64,000 nt of DNA from DATJKD01 sp963834855 (GCA_963834855.1 CAWIDH010000021.1:1-64000); one strand, 5' to 3'. Positions 24,082-35,461 are shown, counted from the stretch's first letter. Notes: generated from the sequence alone by a model not told the origin. Numbers and translations: made by a program.

Positions 24082-25112
24082 GTGATCAAAATCGGCGTCG
24101 TCGGCTATGGCTATTGGGGTCCGAATCTCGTGCGAAATTTCGCCGAGACCTCCGGGGCCAGCCTTGCCGCCGTCGCGGACCTGGACCCGAAAAAGCTCGA
24201 GATCGTCAAGAGGCGATTTCCGGTCGTCAGGACCACGACGCGATTCCAGGACCTGCTCGAGGACCCCGGGATCGACGCGATCGCGGTCGCCACGCCGGTC
24301 AACACGCACTTCGAGCTCGGCATGGCGGTACTGAAGGCCGGCAAGCACCTGTGGCTCGAGAAGCCCATGGCCGAGACCTCGCTGCAGGCGCGCAAGCTGA
24401 TCGAGGAAGCCGAGAAGCGCAAGCTCGTGCTGCTGGTGGACCACACGTTCATCTACACCGGCGCCGTGCGCAAGATGGCGGAGATCATCAAGGCCGGCGA
24501 CCTCGGGCGCGTCTATTACTACGACTCGGTCCGGGTCAACCTGGGCCTCTTCCAGCGTGACGTCAGCGTGATCTCGGACCTGGCCGTCCACGATTTCGCC
24601 ATCCTCGAGCACCTTCTCGGCGAGCATCCGACGGCGGTGTCGGCCAGCGGCGTCAATCACTTCCCCGGGACACCGGAGAACCTGGCGTTCATCACACTGT
24701 TTTATGAGTCTGGCACCATTGCGCACGTGAACGTCAACTGGCTGGCGCCCGTGAAGGTGCGGCAGATCCTGGTCGGCGGCAGCAAGAAGATGATCACCTA
24801 CGACGATCTCGAGCCGAGCGAGAAGATCAAGATCTACGACAAGGGCGTCAGCTTCACGGACGATCCGCAGCAGATCTACGAGATGCGTGTCGGCTACCGG
24901 ACCGGCGACATGTGGGCGCCGAAGCTCGACGGCACCGAGGCGCTCAGCATCGAGGGCGAGCATTTCGTGGACTGCATCGCTCAATGCGAAGGTCGCCGGA
25001 AACCGACGGCAGGCTGGGTCTGCGGGTCGTGGAGCTGATCGAAGCCGCCACGAGCTCGATGCGCGGCAAGGGCGAGACCGTGTACGTGCCGCGACAGGGG
25101 AGAGCATCGTGA
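24082..25112 (+). CDS. Gfo/Idh/MocA sugar-nucleotide dehydrogenase (WlbA-like)
   Basis: About 343 residues. NAD-binding motif VVGYGYWGPNLVRNF, EKP motif in LWLEKPMAE, and the substrate-domain segments DHTFIYTGAVRKM and SDLAVHDFAILEHL. This is the WlbA-type family that oxidises C3 of UDP-N-acetylglucosaminuronic acid. The start codon is GTG at 24082. One indel near 24985 precedes GLRVVELIEAA. Its TGA (25110-25112) overlaps the GTG of the aminotransferase (25109-25111), showing translational coupling. The UDP-GlcNAc 6-dehydrogenase (WlbA substrate maker) is not in the window. Confidence 0.9.
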
Positions 25113-26228
25113 TTCCATTTGTAGATCTCAAGGCCCAGTACGCGTCCATCAAGGCCGAGGTGAATGCCGCCATCCAGGGCGTCCTCGATTCCTGCCAGTT
25201 CACGCTCGGCCCCGAGGTCGCGAAGTTCGAGGAGGAGTTCGCGGCGTATTCCGGGCGCCAGGATCGGCATCGGCGTGAATACCGGCACGAGCGCGCTGCA
25301 CCTGGCCCTGCTGGCGGCGGACATCGGCGCCGGGGACGAGGTGATCACCGTCCCGTTCACCTTCGTCGCGACCGTGTCGGCGATCTGCTACACGGGCGCG
25401 CGACCGGTGTTCGTGGACATCGATCCGCGCACGTTCACGATGGATCCGGCGGGGCTCGAGGCGGCGATCACGCCGCGCACCAAGGCGATCATGCCCGGTG
25501 CACCTCTACGGTCAGACGGCGGACATGGATCCGATCCTGGCCGTCGCCCGCAAGCACGGGCTGGTCGTGATCGAGGACGCCTGCCAGGCCCACGGCGCCG
25601 AATACAAGGGCCGGCGCGCCGGCAGCATGGGCGATATGGGCTGCTTCAGCTTCTATCCCGGCAAGAACCTGGGCGCCTACGGCGAGGGCGGGATGGTCGT
25701 CACCGGACAACGCCGGAGTACGCGCGCACGATCCGCATGCTGCGCGACTGGGGCGCCGAGAAGAAGTACGAGCACGTGCTGAAGGGGTACAACTTCCGGC
25801 TCGAGGGCCTCCAGGGCGCCGTGCTCCGCGTGAAACTGCGCCACCTCGAGGCATGGACGGAGGCGCGCCGCGCGGCCGCCGCGCTGTACGACAGCTGCTG
25901 CGACGGCGTCGTGCCGACCCCCGAGGCGCTGCCCCACAATCGCCACGTCTACCATATCTACGCGATCCGCACGGCCGAGCGCGCGGCCTGGCAGCAGGCG
26001 CTGACGGCGGCCGGGGTCCAGACCGGCATCCACTACCCGACGCCGATCCATCTGCTGCCGGCGCACGCGGATCTGGGGTACGCCAAGGGGCAGTTCCCGC
26101 ACTCCGAGCGGGCGGCCCAGGAGGTGCTCTCGCTGCCCATATTTCCGGAGCTCACCGTGGAGCAGACGGAGTTCGTAAGCCGCGCAGTCAGAGGTCTTGC
26201 AGCGAGACGGGTCCAGAGGGCAGGCTGA
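25109..26228 (+). CDS. DegT/DnrJ/EryC1/StrS sugar aminotransferase (WlbC-like)
   Basis: About 373 residues, full family length. VNTGTSALHLALLAADIG is the PLP-phosphate loop, EDACQAHGAEYKGRRAGSMG contains the PLP Asp, and FSFYPGKNLGAYGEGG holds the Schiff-base lysine. C-terminal GIHYPTPIHLLPA is typical. It transfers an amino group from glutamate to a keto sugar, here the product of the preceding dehydrogenase. GTG start overlaps the upstream stop. Indels near 25260, 25495 and 25712 break the frame. Confidence 0.92.
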
Positions 26229-26353
26229 GCTGCCGGTGAGCCCGGAAGGTCGTTGAAGGTGTCGATTAAATCTTACATACGTGGTCCGCACCGGGTGCGA
26301 TACTTGACCGCTGAGGCCGGCCGGTCGCGGAGAAGACGCCCTTCTCGTACCAG

Positions 26354-26370
26354 TGGCACGCACGTTGCAT
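26354..26370 (+). promoter_or_regulatory. Sigma-54 (-24/-12) promoter
   Basis: TGGCACGCACGTTGCAT matches the RpoN consensus TGGCACG-N4-TTGCW at every position, with the required ten bases between the GG and GC pairs. It lies about 110 bases before the ATG of the sugar transferase gene, in a gene-free gap. Exosortase-associated polysaccharide loci are known to use sigma-54 with PrsK/PrsR regulators; those genes are not in this window. Confidence 0.8.
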
Positions 26371-26480
26371 GCGTACAGGAAGAACGGGGGCACGAATCGG
26401 TCGCGGGCTGACTTGCGACTCCAGGTCACAAGCGCCCAGCGGGAAAACAGGTCAAATGCCGAACTTTGCACAAGAGTGTC

Positions 26481-27636
26481 ATGGACGAGACCCTTCGAGC
26501 CAGCGATCCATGGACGGAAGCACCGGCTGACGAGGCTGGATCGTCCGGCGTCTACCGGCGACTGACGGATGCAGGCACGGGGCGCCAGACCACTGCTGGG
26601 AAAGCATCACTTCTTCAAGCAACTCCAGCTTGAGAAGCGTCGAACCGATCGCTCCAAGGCACCGTTGTCCATGGTCGTTTTCCGCGTCGACATTGCACGG
26701 CGTCATGGAATCCAGAACATCAAGGACCTCGTCGACCTGCTGCAGAAGAGCAAGCGCGAAACGGACATCCTTGGCTATCTCGGCGAGGAGCGGCTGGCGC
26801 TACTCCTGCCCGACACGAGAGAGGAGGGTGCGCACGCGGTCACGCGCAACCTGCGTCGGCCGGGCGGGCGACCTGAGCTTCTCGACTACCACAGGCACCT
26901 ATCCGGACCAGCTTTTCGACAGCCTGATGGCGGCACACCAGCTGCCGACGGAGGTGTTCCCGCTGTTTCTCGATGAGGCGGCGAATGGCTCACAGCTCGC
27001 CGCGCTGCTCAAGCGAGCCGTGGATATCACGGGCTCGATCGCCCTGATACTCCTGCTGTCGCCAGTGATGCTCGTGACGGCTTTGGCGATCGCGCTGACG
27101 CTCTCCCGGGCCGGTCATCTTCAGGCAAGTCCGCCTGGGCAAGAGGGGCGCGCCGTTCGTCTTCTACAAGTTCCGGTCGATGGTCGCGAATTCGGACGAC
27201 CAGATCCACCGGGAATACGTGACGAATCTGATCGAGGGCAAGCTGGAAGACGTCAACCAGGGCGATGTCGCGAACCCGCATTACAAGATCAAGCTGGATC
27301 CGCGGGTCACTCGGGTCGGCGGCTTCATTCGCGCGACGAGCATCGACGAGCTTCCGCAGCTCTTCAACGTGCTGAAAGGCGACATGAGCCTGGTCGGGAC
27401 CGCGACCGCCTCTGCCCTATGAGGCCGAGAAATACCAATCCTGGCATCTCCGTCGAGTGCTCGAAATCCGGCCGGGCATCACAGGCCTTTGGCAGGTCGA
27501 GGGACGGAGCAGGACGTCCTTCGACGACATGGTGAGGCTCGATCTCAGGTACATACGCAACTGGTCCCCGTTGCTGGACCTGAAAATCCTGCTGAAGACG
27601 GTTCTGGTCGTGATCAGGCGGGAGGGTGCTGCATGA
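26481..27636 (+). CDS. Initiating sugar transferase (polyprenyl-phosphate type) with N-terminal degenerate GGDEF-like domain
   Basis: About 385 residues after repair. The C-terminal half is a bacterial sugar transferase: KRAVDITGSIALILLLSPVM membrane helix, GAPFVFYKFRSMVANSD, LDPRVTRVGGFIRATSIDEL, PQLFNVLKGDMSLVGPRP and IRPGITGLWQVEGRS. It loads the first sugar-phosphate on undecaprenyl phosphate. The N-terminal half reads like a diguanylate-cyclase fold (RSKAPLSMVVFRVD, ETDILGYLGEERLALLLPDT), but the GGDEF signature is replaced by GEERL, so cyclase activity is unlikely. Start ATG 26481 (MDETLRASD) needs an indel near 26575; ATG 26569 is the alternative. It lies behind a perfect sigma-54 promoter. 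Confidence 0.85.
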
Positions 27637-28087
27637 ACCTCCGCGTCAAGGCGTTGGTGCATGCGCGGCGACCCGAAACGCTCACAGCGTCGCCAAGTAA
27701 GCTGTGACGCTCTTGCAATCTATCCAGTCCAACGTGGCGGGCGGCTCGTTGATCCGCTGAATTGATGCTGTCGATCCGTTAAAAACACGAGCAGCAGCTG
27801 CTCCCGTCCAAACGCCATGAAACTGGCTCAATGTTTTGTGAGTAGCCGAAACCGGCAACACCGCCGATTTTTCTTCCGACTACCCCGCCGAGAGGCGGCC
27901 CTATCCCGTCTCGCTCGTAGGGGAATGACAAGAAGCGCAACTGAGGTCGGGCGATGAAACGAAGCTGCTTGCGGCGTCGGCGCAGGTCGCTGAGCTCCTC
28001 GACCAGATATGGTTCGCGGTGGCGCCTCAGGCATGGACGGCATGCAATCGGATCCATGCGGAATATCGTCCGCGGCGAACTCACGGC
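27637..28087. other. Intergenic stretch, no recognisable gene
   Basis: Short open frames here have no family resemblance. CACAGC and GCTGTG around 27685-27712 could form a small hairpin after the sugar transferase. Base composition drops towards AT from about 27700, which marks the start of the lower-GC part of the window. Confidence 0.5.
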
Positions 28088-28483
28088 ATGAGATACGAAT
28101 CACCGAATGACATACTCCCGGAGGGAATGCACACCCACGAACGCGCTCTTCTGGCGCTGGAGCAGTTTCCCTTGAGTGCGGCCTATCGAATAGCGATTGG
28201 CTACGCAATACTTCCGAGCTTCGCGCTCGTGTCGGGAGATCACGATTTCGGTTGGAGCGTGATTCCGTGGTTCGTTGGGGTGTTGCTGGGGCTTCGGCTG
28301 GTCCCGGCGGCGCTTCGGAAATTGCTGCCCTTCTCACAGAGGCTGTCCGCAGCGTGGGCGGCGAACCGCGCGCTGGCCAAGCGCTTCGATTCGTACCAAT
28401 GGCGGAAGTTGTTTTGGATAGGCACAGGAATGGCAGCATACACTGTACTAAACGATAAGCTGGCCGGGCCGCCTGGCGGTTGA
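28088..28483 (+). CDS. Small membrane protein of unknown function
   Basis: 132 residues from ATG 28088 (MRYESPNDILPEG); an in-frame GTG at 28019 would add 23. Two hydrophobic segments are visible: YRIAIGYAILPSFALV and SVIPWFVGVLLGLRLVPAAL, with a third weaker one, WIGTGMAAYTVL, near the end; the loop between them is basic (RKLLPFSQRLSAAWAANRAL). The frame is uninterrupted. It sits between the sugar transferase and the deacetylase-like gene in the same direction. I do not recognise a family. Confidence 0.6.
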   Translation: MRYESPNDILPEGMHTHERALLALEQFPLSAAYRIAIGYAILPSFALVSGDHDFGWSVIPWFVGVLLGLRLVPAALRKLLPFSQRLSAAWAANRALAKRFDSYQWRKLFWIGTGMAAYTVLNDKLAGPPGG

Positions 28484-28653
28484 CACTTTTTTGCCTCGTG
28501 AGTGGAGCTATTGGTCTGGTTGATCTATCGTCGGCTGGCGGTCGCTGGTACGACCGATATTGCGTGACCGACCAAGCAGAAATTTTGACCCGTCCGCGTT
28601 AGCACTCAGAGACCCAATCCGACGACGCTCCTATTTGAGTCAATCCAGCGGTA

Positions 28654-30413
28654 ATGATCGGGATAGTCGCCAAGACGATTGATCACAGGGTCATTGAAGA
28701 GTTTTTCCAACTCTTCAAGACACCATGGGAACTCGTTCAGCAGGGTCGGAAATACGACGTCGTCATTGCTGCATCGGAGGACATTCCCGACGTCGACACG
28801 CGGCTGCTCATCGTCTTTCGGTCTCAAGGCACGAATATCGATTCGCATTACGGGATCACACCGGGCCCGCGCGTGCGAGGAGGCAATTCTACGTAGCAGT
28901 GTTGGCGACGTGCCCGCGTACGCAGAGACGTTGACCTTTGTTGGTTCGTCAGCCATCACCTGTGTTTCAACGGATCATGGCAGTGCGGGCCAACTGTTTC
29001 CGATGCCCGGCGGGCGGTTGGTAAGGCTCGGTTACGATCTTTTTCGGGAGATCGAATATCTGTTGACAATTGGGCAACCGGTCGACCGAGCCCAATATCC
29101 AGCGATCGATACCCACATCAAAATGCTGCGAAGGTGGATCCTCGATGCTGGCATCAGTTTGGTGGAGATTCCTCCACACCAGCCGGCCATAGGTTTATCG
29201 CCTGTTTGACCCACGATATTGATTTCGCGGGAATCCGGCAGCACAGGTTTGACCACACAATGTGGGGCTTTCTCTATCGTGCGACCGTTGGTGCACTGAT
29301 CAGCTTCGGTCGGGGCCGAAGCTCGTTTTCGCGAATGGTCGAAAGCTTCCGATATGCCGCCACCCTGCCCTTGGTCCACCTTGGACTCGCTAAGGATTTC
29401 TGGATTCCATTCGAATGGTACCTTCGGGTTGAGAAGGGTCTGCCGGCAACGTATTACCTGATTCCGTTCAAGGGGCGGCCGGGAGAGCGGGTACCTGGAC
29501 CTCATCCGGGAAGACGCGCATGTGCCTATGACCTTACGGACATCCAGCAGTGGGCTCCAATCCTGACGCAGGACGGCTGCGAGCTTGGGGTTCACGGGAT
29601 TGACGCTTGGCACAGCATTACCTTGGGCAAGGAGGAGCTTGAGCGAATCCGCGCAATGTCCGCGAGTACGGAGATCGGGATTCGTATGCACTGGCTATTG
29701 CGCGATGAAGGGACGAGTCGCGTGCTAGAGGAGGCTGGGTACGCCTACGACGCTTCAGCAGGCTACAACGAAACGGTTGGATATCGAAATGGAACCAGCC
29801 AGGTTTTCATGCCCCTGGACTGCCGTACTCTGCTGGAACTGCCGATACATATCCAGGACGGAGCCCTGTTCCTCCCTCAACGTTTGAATCTGTCGGACTC
29901 CGGCGGCATGGGACCTGTGCGAATCGTTCATCCAGCACGCGAATGCGACCGAGGGCGTGCTCACCATCTTGTGGCACGACCGGAGTCATGCGGCAGAACG
30001 CTTTTGGGGCGATTTCTACATTCGGCTTGTGCAGCGGCTGAAGGTGATGAATGTCTGGTTCGCCACTGCTTCGCAGGTGGTCAGATGGTTCCGCCGGAGG
30101 CGGAGCGTGATCTTCCGGCGTGATGACGGCGAGTCCGCCGACACGTGGATTGAAGCTCTTGGCGACCGCGACAGCAGTGAGCCACTCTTGACTGTGAGGA
30201 TACATGTGCCTGGAAACAGTCGTGCAGCCTGCACAAGAAACGGCGACTTCATCCTCGGAATGCGTGGACATAACTTGGAACGGAGACCGACGGCTGAACG
30301 TTGATCAACTAGTTCGCGACCTATCCCGCGCCAACTCGACTGCAGGGTACGCGTGGCGCATGCATGCGAGTAACTGTCGTCACGCAGGAAATGCGGGTCC
30401 CGATGTAGCATGA
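28654..30413 (+). CDS. Polysaccharide deacetylase-like protein (NodB-fold, long form)
   Basis: About 580 residues after repair. The core motif FIACLTHDIDFAGIRQHRFD has the NodB-type metal-binding Asp-Asp/His region in a THD form; ELGVHGIDAW supplies the His motif, and TILWHDRSH the C-terminal His segment. The N-terminal 170 residues (MIGIVAKTIDHRVIEEFF..., then VDTRLLIVF) are a domain common to long EPS-cluster members of this family. Indels near 28870, 29190, 29500, 29920 and 30240 break it. The stop overlaps the next start (ATGA at 30410-30413). It likely edits acetyl groups on the polymer or an intermediate; being cytoplasmic or exported is unclear, as no signal peptide is seen. Confidence 0.75.
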
Positions 30414-31588
30414 AATCTGTCTGCATGCTGCTCCAAAACCACTACGAAATAGACGTTCGGGTAAGACGGAAGGCGGAAGCATTAGTCGCGGCAGGGTATG
30501 TGGTGCATGTGTTGGCCCTGCGGTCGCCCTATTCGACGGGCCCAACCTATATTCTGGAGGGGGTCAACGTTCGCACGCTGGGACTGGGCAAGAACAGAGG
30601 CAGCCTGGCGCGCTACGCGTTCGAGTACATGGCGTTCTTTCTATGGGCTGCGTACAAGCTCATGCGCCTGACAACGAAGGTGCGGTATTCGGTGATTGAC
30701 GTAAATACCTTGCCCGATTTCCTGGTATTCGCGGCTGCTCCGGCTCGGTGGATGGGTGCCAGAATCGTCCTCGACATGCATGAGATCACGCCAGAGTTCT
30801 ACATGTCCAAGTATGGGCTGGAGCGTAAGGCCCTGGTTGTTCGTGCGTTGACGTGGATTGAAAGGCTCAGCTTCAACTTTGCGGACGAAGTCATCAACAT
30901 CAATGGGCCGATAGAGGATCTCCTCGTCAGCAGGGGACTGAACCGCTCGAAGTCGATAGTCGTCATGAACTCGGTGGATGAGTCAGTGTTCGCGGGGCGC
31001 TGCCACGTCGGGAAGCCCGGGGGTCGAGCACCGATCGGATCGGAGATTCGTCATGATGTACCACGGTACGCTGACTCGAATCACGGGCTTGATATCGCCA
31101 TCGAGGCTTTCGGGATGGCGCGGAAGGAAATGCCAGGTGCCGAGATGTGGATTCTTGGCGGCGGGCCGGAAAAGACGGCTCTCGAGGCCAGGCAAAGCGG
31201 CTTGGTTTGGGGTCAAGAGTGCTCTTCGTAGGGTCGGTTCTGCCAAAGGAGATCCCAGGGTGGCTCAAGCGGTGCGACATCGGGGTGCTTGCGACTCGAC
31301 AGGACGTGTTCCTGGACTACTCGTTCTCCAACAAGCTGTCCGAATACATCGTAACGGGTAAGCCGGCAATCGCGGCTCGGTTGAACGCGATTAGCCACTA
31401 TTTCGGTGACGGTGCGCTGGCTTTCTTTGAACCGAACAATCCAACCGACCTGGCGAAGCAGATGATAAGGCTGTATGGAACTGAATTTGAGAGCCCAATA
31501 CGCTGCAGCGGCAAGAGCCGAGTACGCGCCCATCTGCTGGGCCGTCATGAAGGAGCGATATCTGCGCCTAATTGACAGGTTGGCTTGA
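30410..31588 (+). CDS. Glycosyltransferase family 4
   Basis: About 390 residues. N-terminal domain: QNHYEIDVRVRRKAEALVAAG (acceptor-side loop), then VIDVNTLPDFLVFAAA and DMHEITPEFY. C-terminal nucleotide-sugar domain: YHGTLTR...LDIAIEAFG, MWILGGGPEK, VLFVGSVLPKEIPGWLKRCD and FSNKLSEYIVTGKPAIA, which is the GT4 donor-binding Glu region. Indels near 31010, 31085, 31190 and 31490 split the frame. ATG at 30410 overlaps the preceding stop. Donor and acceptor sugars cannot be read from sequence. Confidence 0.88.
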
Positions 31589-31717
31589 GGACTGACGAAA
31601 CTATGCGTTCAGGATGGAGAGGCATGATCGGCTGTGCGGGTTCGGCCACGTTCCCGCAAACGGCACGGGACCCATCTCGGACGCGACAGTCCTGACTCCT
31701 TCGTGGCGATTTCGGTG

Positions 31718-32653
31718 ATGGTTGTGCTGACGAAACGACTCCTGGCGCGGATTCGACGCTGGATAGCAACGCGTACGTACTAATTACACCGGCGCGGAAC
31801 GAGGCAGCTTTCATTCGGCGCGCGCTCGACTCGGTGGTAGCCCAGACGGTCCGTCCGAGTAAGTGGATCATCGTCAGCGACGGGTCAGTCGACGGTACTG
31901 ACGATATCGTCAACGAGTATGCAGCCAGGCATCGATGGATTGAATTGGTGCGCATGCCGGAACGCACCGAAAGACATTTCGCCGGCAAGGTCGATGCCTT
32001 CAATGCAGGATATGCGAGAGTCAAGGACCTTCCGTATGAGGTGATTGGCAATCTGGATGCCGATGTCTCGTTCGAGGACAGAGACTACTTTGCGTTTCTC
32101 ATGAGCAAGTTTGCGGAGTGTCCAGGATTGGGCGTGGCTGGCACTCCGTATCGCGAAGAAAATGCAGAGCACGATGAGCGATTCAAAAGTCCCGATCACG
32201 TGTCGGGCGCGTGTCAGTTGTTTCGGCGACGGTGCTTCGAGGAGATCGGCGGCTATCCCCCAATCAGATCAGGGGGCGTGGATCTAGTCGCGCTGCTTGC
32301 GGCACAGTCGAAGGGCTGGGAGACAAAGAGGTTTGACGAGCGGGTCTGCCTTCATCACCGCCCCGTTGGCGGTGGAATGGACACAGGAAGCTATCGGAGA
32401 TTGCTCAATCGGGGGCAAAAGGACTACATGCTCGGCAGCCACCCCCGTATTTGAGGTCTTTCGCAGCGTCAACCAAGCGAGGGTCAGGCCTTACTTAGTC
32501 GGAGGAGCTCTGATGCTGATCGGGTACATGTTGGCGATGCTTCGGCGGGTTGAGAGAACCATGCCCAGGGATCTCATGGAGATTCGACGCAGAGATCAAA
32601 TGCAACGCCTGAGAAAAGTGATTGTGCGGCCGTGGCGACAGCGCAATGGCTGA
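31718..32653 (+). CDS. Glycosyltransferase family 2
   Basis: About 310 residues. GT-A fold motifs: YVLITPARNEAAFIRRALDS, SKWIIVSDGSVDGTDDIV, and the DxD-type metal site in IGNLDADVSFEDRDY; GACQLFRRRCFEEIGGY is the acceptor-side segment. The C terminus after GSYRRLLNRGQKDYMLGSHP ends with a basic membrane-associated stretch (YLVGGALMLIGYMLAML). Indels near 31775 and 32445 break the frame, and the start (ATG 31718) is tentative. Its stop overlaps the next gene's GTG. Confidence 0.85.
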
Positions 32654-33447
32654 ACGACACGCAGACTATCGAGAGGCGTCCAACTGGAGCTCTCATCGTC
32701 AACGCGGACGACTGGGGACGGGATCGCGACACAACTGACAGGACGCTGGATTGCATTCTCCACGGCAGCGTCTCGTCTGTAAGTGCAATGGTCTTCATGC
32801 AGGATTCCGAACGGTCGGCAGCGACGGCTCGGGAACGCGGCATCGATGCCGGCCTTCACTTGAATTTCACGACGCCGTTTTCGGGCGCTCAAGTGTCCAA
32901 TACGTTGATCGAGCATCAAGAGCGCTTGACTCGTTTCCTGCGGGCAAATCGATACGCCCAGGTCGTATTTCATCCGACTCTTTCAAAGTCCTTCGAGTAC
33001 GTTACAAGGGCGCAGCTGGACGAGTTTCAGCGGCTTTATGGTGGCGCGCCAGAGCGCGTTGATGGCCATCATCACATGCATTTGTCCGCGAACGTGATTT
33101 TTGGGCGCTTGATTCCGGTCGGTACGATCGTTCGAAGAAACTTCACGTTTCAGGCTGGTGAAAAGGGATTCGCAAACCGGCTTTATCGTAGATCCGTGGA
33201 CGCGATTCTGCGTCGCCGTTACTTGATGACAGATTTTCTCTTTACATTGCCGCCACTCGATCCGCCGGAGCGGCTGACTCGAATCGTCTCCCTCGCGTAC
33301 CAGCATGTCGTTGAACTCGAGGTACATCCGATCATCCCAGAAGAGTTCCAGTTTCTCGCGGGCGGCGAGCTTGTACGCCGAATCGGTACCGTGCAGCTGG
33401 CGCCTCGTTTCGTGGTGGCGATGCACCATGGCAGTGGGACACGCTGA
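32632..33447 (+). CDS. YdjC/ChbG-family carbohydrate deacetylase
   Basis: 271 residues without frameshift. Family motifs are clear: LIVNADDWGRDRDTTDRTLD (metal-binding Asp pair), AGLHLNFTTPFSG, and VDGHHHMHLSANV (metal-binding His cluster). YdjC proteins remove acetyl groups from oligosaccharides such as chitobiose; here the substrate is probably a repeat unit or its lipid-linked precursor. Start is GTG at 32632, overlapping the glycosyltransferase by 22 bases. Confidence 0.9.
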   Translation: MATAQWLNDTQTIERRPTGALIVNADDWGRDRDTTDRTLDCILHGSVSSVSAMVFMQDSERSAATARERGIDAGLHLNFTTPFSGAQVSNTLIEHQERLTRFLRANRYAQVVFHPTLSKSFEYVTRAQLDEFQRLYGGAPERVDGHHHMHLSANVIFGRLIPVGTIVRRNFTFQAGEKGFANRLYRRSVDAILRRRYLMTDFLFTLPPLDPPERLTRIVSLAYQHVVELEVHPIIPEEFQFLAGGELVRRIGTVQLAPRFVVAMHHGSGTR

Positions 33448-34367
33448 AGAAGGACACAGCGCCGATGCGACGGTGCATGTCACCGTGTGCATCTGCACCT
33501 TCAGGCGACAGAAGTGTCTCAGACGGCTGCTGCTGGATCTTCGCGAACTGGTTACCGATGGGTTGTTCACGTTCTCGATCGTGGTCGCTGACAATGACGA
33601 GGGGCAGTCAGCCAGGGCGGTAGTCCGAGGACGTCGCTGCGCAAACAGCGATTCCGATCGAATACTGTGTCGAGGCAAGGCAGAACATTGCACTGGCGCG
33701 CAACAAGGCGGTCGAAAACTCGACGGGGGATTTCGTCGCGTTCATCGATGACGATGAATTTCCGATTCAGCACTGGTTGCTCAGGCTTCTGTGGAGACAT
33801 GCAAACAGGCATGGAGCTTCCGGAGTCCGGGGTCCGGTGAAGCCACACTTCGATGACAAGCCGCCTCGGTGGGTTGTCCAGGGACGGTTCTACGACCGCG
33901 CCACATACCCAACGGGTTTTGTCATCGACTGGCGGAAAGGGCGGACCGGGAACGTACTGCTGAAGAGGAGCCTGTTCACGGGGGAAGCGCAGCCATTCCG
34001 GCCGGAATTTCTGTCGGGAGAAGATCAGGACTTTTTCCGGCGAATGATCGAGAAGGGACACCGTTTCGTCTGGTGCAATGAAGCGGTCGCCTATGAGGTC
34101 GTGCCGCCATTGCGCTGGAAGCGAACCTTTATGTTAAGAAGAGCCCTGTTGCGCGGCGCAGTGTCGGTCCTTGACCCAGACTTTGGAATGCGGGACATCG
34201 TAAAATCCGCGTCGGCCGTTCCGGCCTACACGTCTGCGTTGCCGTTCGCCCTGCTGGCAGGTCAACATTTGTTCATGAGCTGCCTGATCAGGCTCTGTGA
34301 TCATCTGGGAAGGCTGTTTGCCTTGGCGGGGATCAGGCCGATCAAAGAGTCGTATGTGACCGAGTAA
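33428..34367 (+). CDS. Glycosyltransferase family 2
   Basis: About 313 residues. VTVCICTFRRQKCLRRLLLD begins the GT-A fold, VVADNDEGQSARAVV follows, and ARNKAVENSTGDFVAFIDDDE contains the metal-binding acidic triad; FLSGEDQDFFRRMIEKG is the catalytic ED segment. Indels near 33630 and 33680 break the N-terminal third. ATG 33428 lies within the end of the YdjC gene, so the two are coupled. The C terminus has hydrophobic residues (ALPFALLAGQHLFMSCLI) suggesting membrane contact. Confidence 0.87.
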
Positions 34368-34417
34368 TGAAGGGTGCATGAGCGATAAGGAGCGTGATTC
34401 CGACATAGTCGACAAGG

Positions 34418-35461
34418 ATGAACATCCTGCTGGTTACGGGTGCCTCCGGCTTTGTCGGCGCCAAACTCGTAGAGTGTCTGCTCGAGCGTGGGTTTCGGAA
34501 CTGCGGTGCTTCGCGAGACCCACCAGTGATCTGGGCGGCATTCGCAGGCTTTCTGACGAACACCGTGCAGGCGCGAAGATTGAAATATTCGAGGGAAACC
34601 TCCTGTCCAGGGAGGATTGTGCTGCCGCGATGAAGGATGTCGCGGTGGTCTATCACCTGGCAACTGGACGGGATGGCAAGTCCTATCCCGACGCGTTCAT
34701 GAACGCGGTGGTCACCACCCGAAATCTCCTCGAGGCATCGCTTCTGGATAAAGCGAAATTCCAAACGGTTCGTCAGCATCAGCTCATTCGCTGTGTACAC
34801 GAACACGAATAAGCCCGCTGATCGTGTGTTGGACGAAAGCTGTCCAGTCGAAAAAGCGGCCCGAACGTACGTGGGGACGCCTACTGTTTTGCAAAAGTTA
34901 AGCAGGATGAGATCGTCGCTGAGTATGGGGGACCGGTTTGGAATTCCGTACGTAATCGTCAGGCCGGGATATGTCCTGGGCCCGGACAAGAGTGGGCATC
35001 AGCAGCCGCATCGGTATCGACTCCATTTGTGTCTTTCTGCACCTGGGCGGGCAAATACGATTCCGTTCACGTACGTCGACAATTGCGCGGAAGCGATTGC
35101 GCTGGCCGGGTTGACAAAAGGGGGTTGACGGTGAGGTGTTCAATGTCGTGGACGACGACTTGCCCACGAGCAGAGGGTTTCTTGAGGCAGTACAAGAAGA
35201 AGGTTCGCCGGTTCAGATCGATCTATGTTCCAGGCGTTGTGGGCTTATTCGCTGTGTTTGTTCTGGGAAAAGTATTCAGCTTGGTCGGAAGGCCAGTTGC
35301 CGCCCGTCTTTAACCGGCTGCATTGGCACGCGTACTGGAAGAGAACGCGGTACAGCAACGCGAAGCTGAAGACTCGGCTGGGCTGGACTCCAAGAGTGCC
35401 GATGAACGAGGCGCTTGAGCGCTGCTTCAAGGGTTACCGGGACGCGCAAAAGCATGCTTAA
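34418..35461 (+). CDS. NAD-dependent epimerase/dehydratase
   Basis: About 347 residues. The Rossmann motif is LLVTGASGFVGAKLVECLLERG; DVAVVYHLATGRDGKSY, SFAVYTNTN and the VRPGYVLGP segment are typical of extended SDRs; FTYVDNCAEAIALAG is the family C-terminal motif. The usual YxxxK catalytic pair falls in the damaged region near 34860-34900 and cannot be read securely. Many indels (34490, 34770, 34850, 35000, 35125, 35190) break it. The TAA overlaps the next ATG (35454). Substrate unknown. Confidence 0.8.

Noticed and set aside
27690..27720. Second sigma-54 site at TGTGACGCTCTTGCAAT
   Set aside because: Lacks the -24 GG and has three instead of four bases between the elements.
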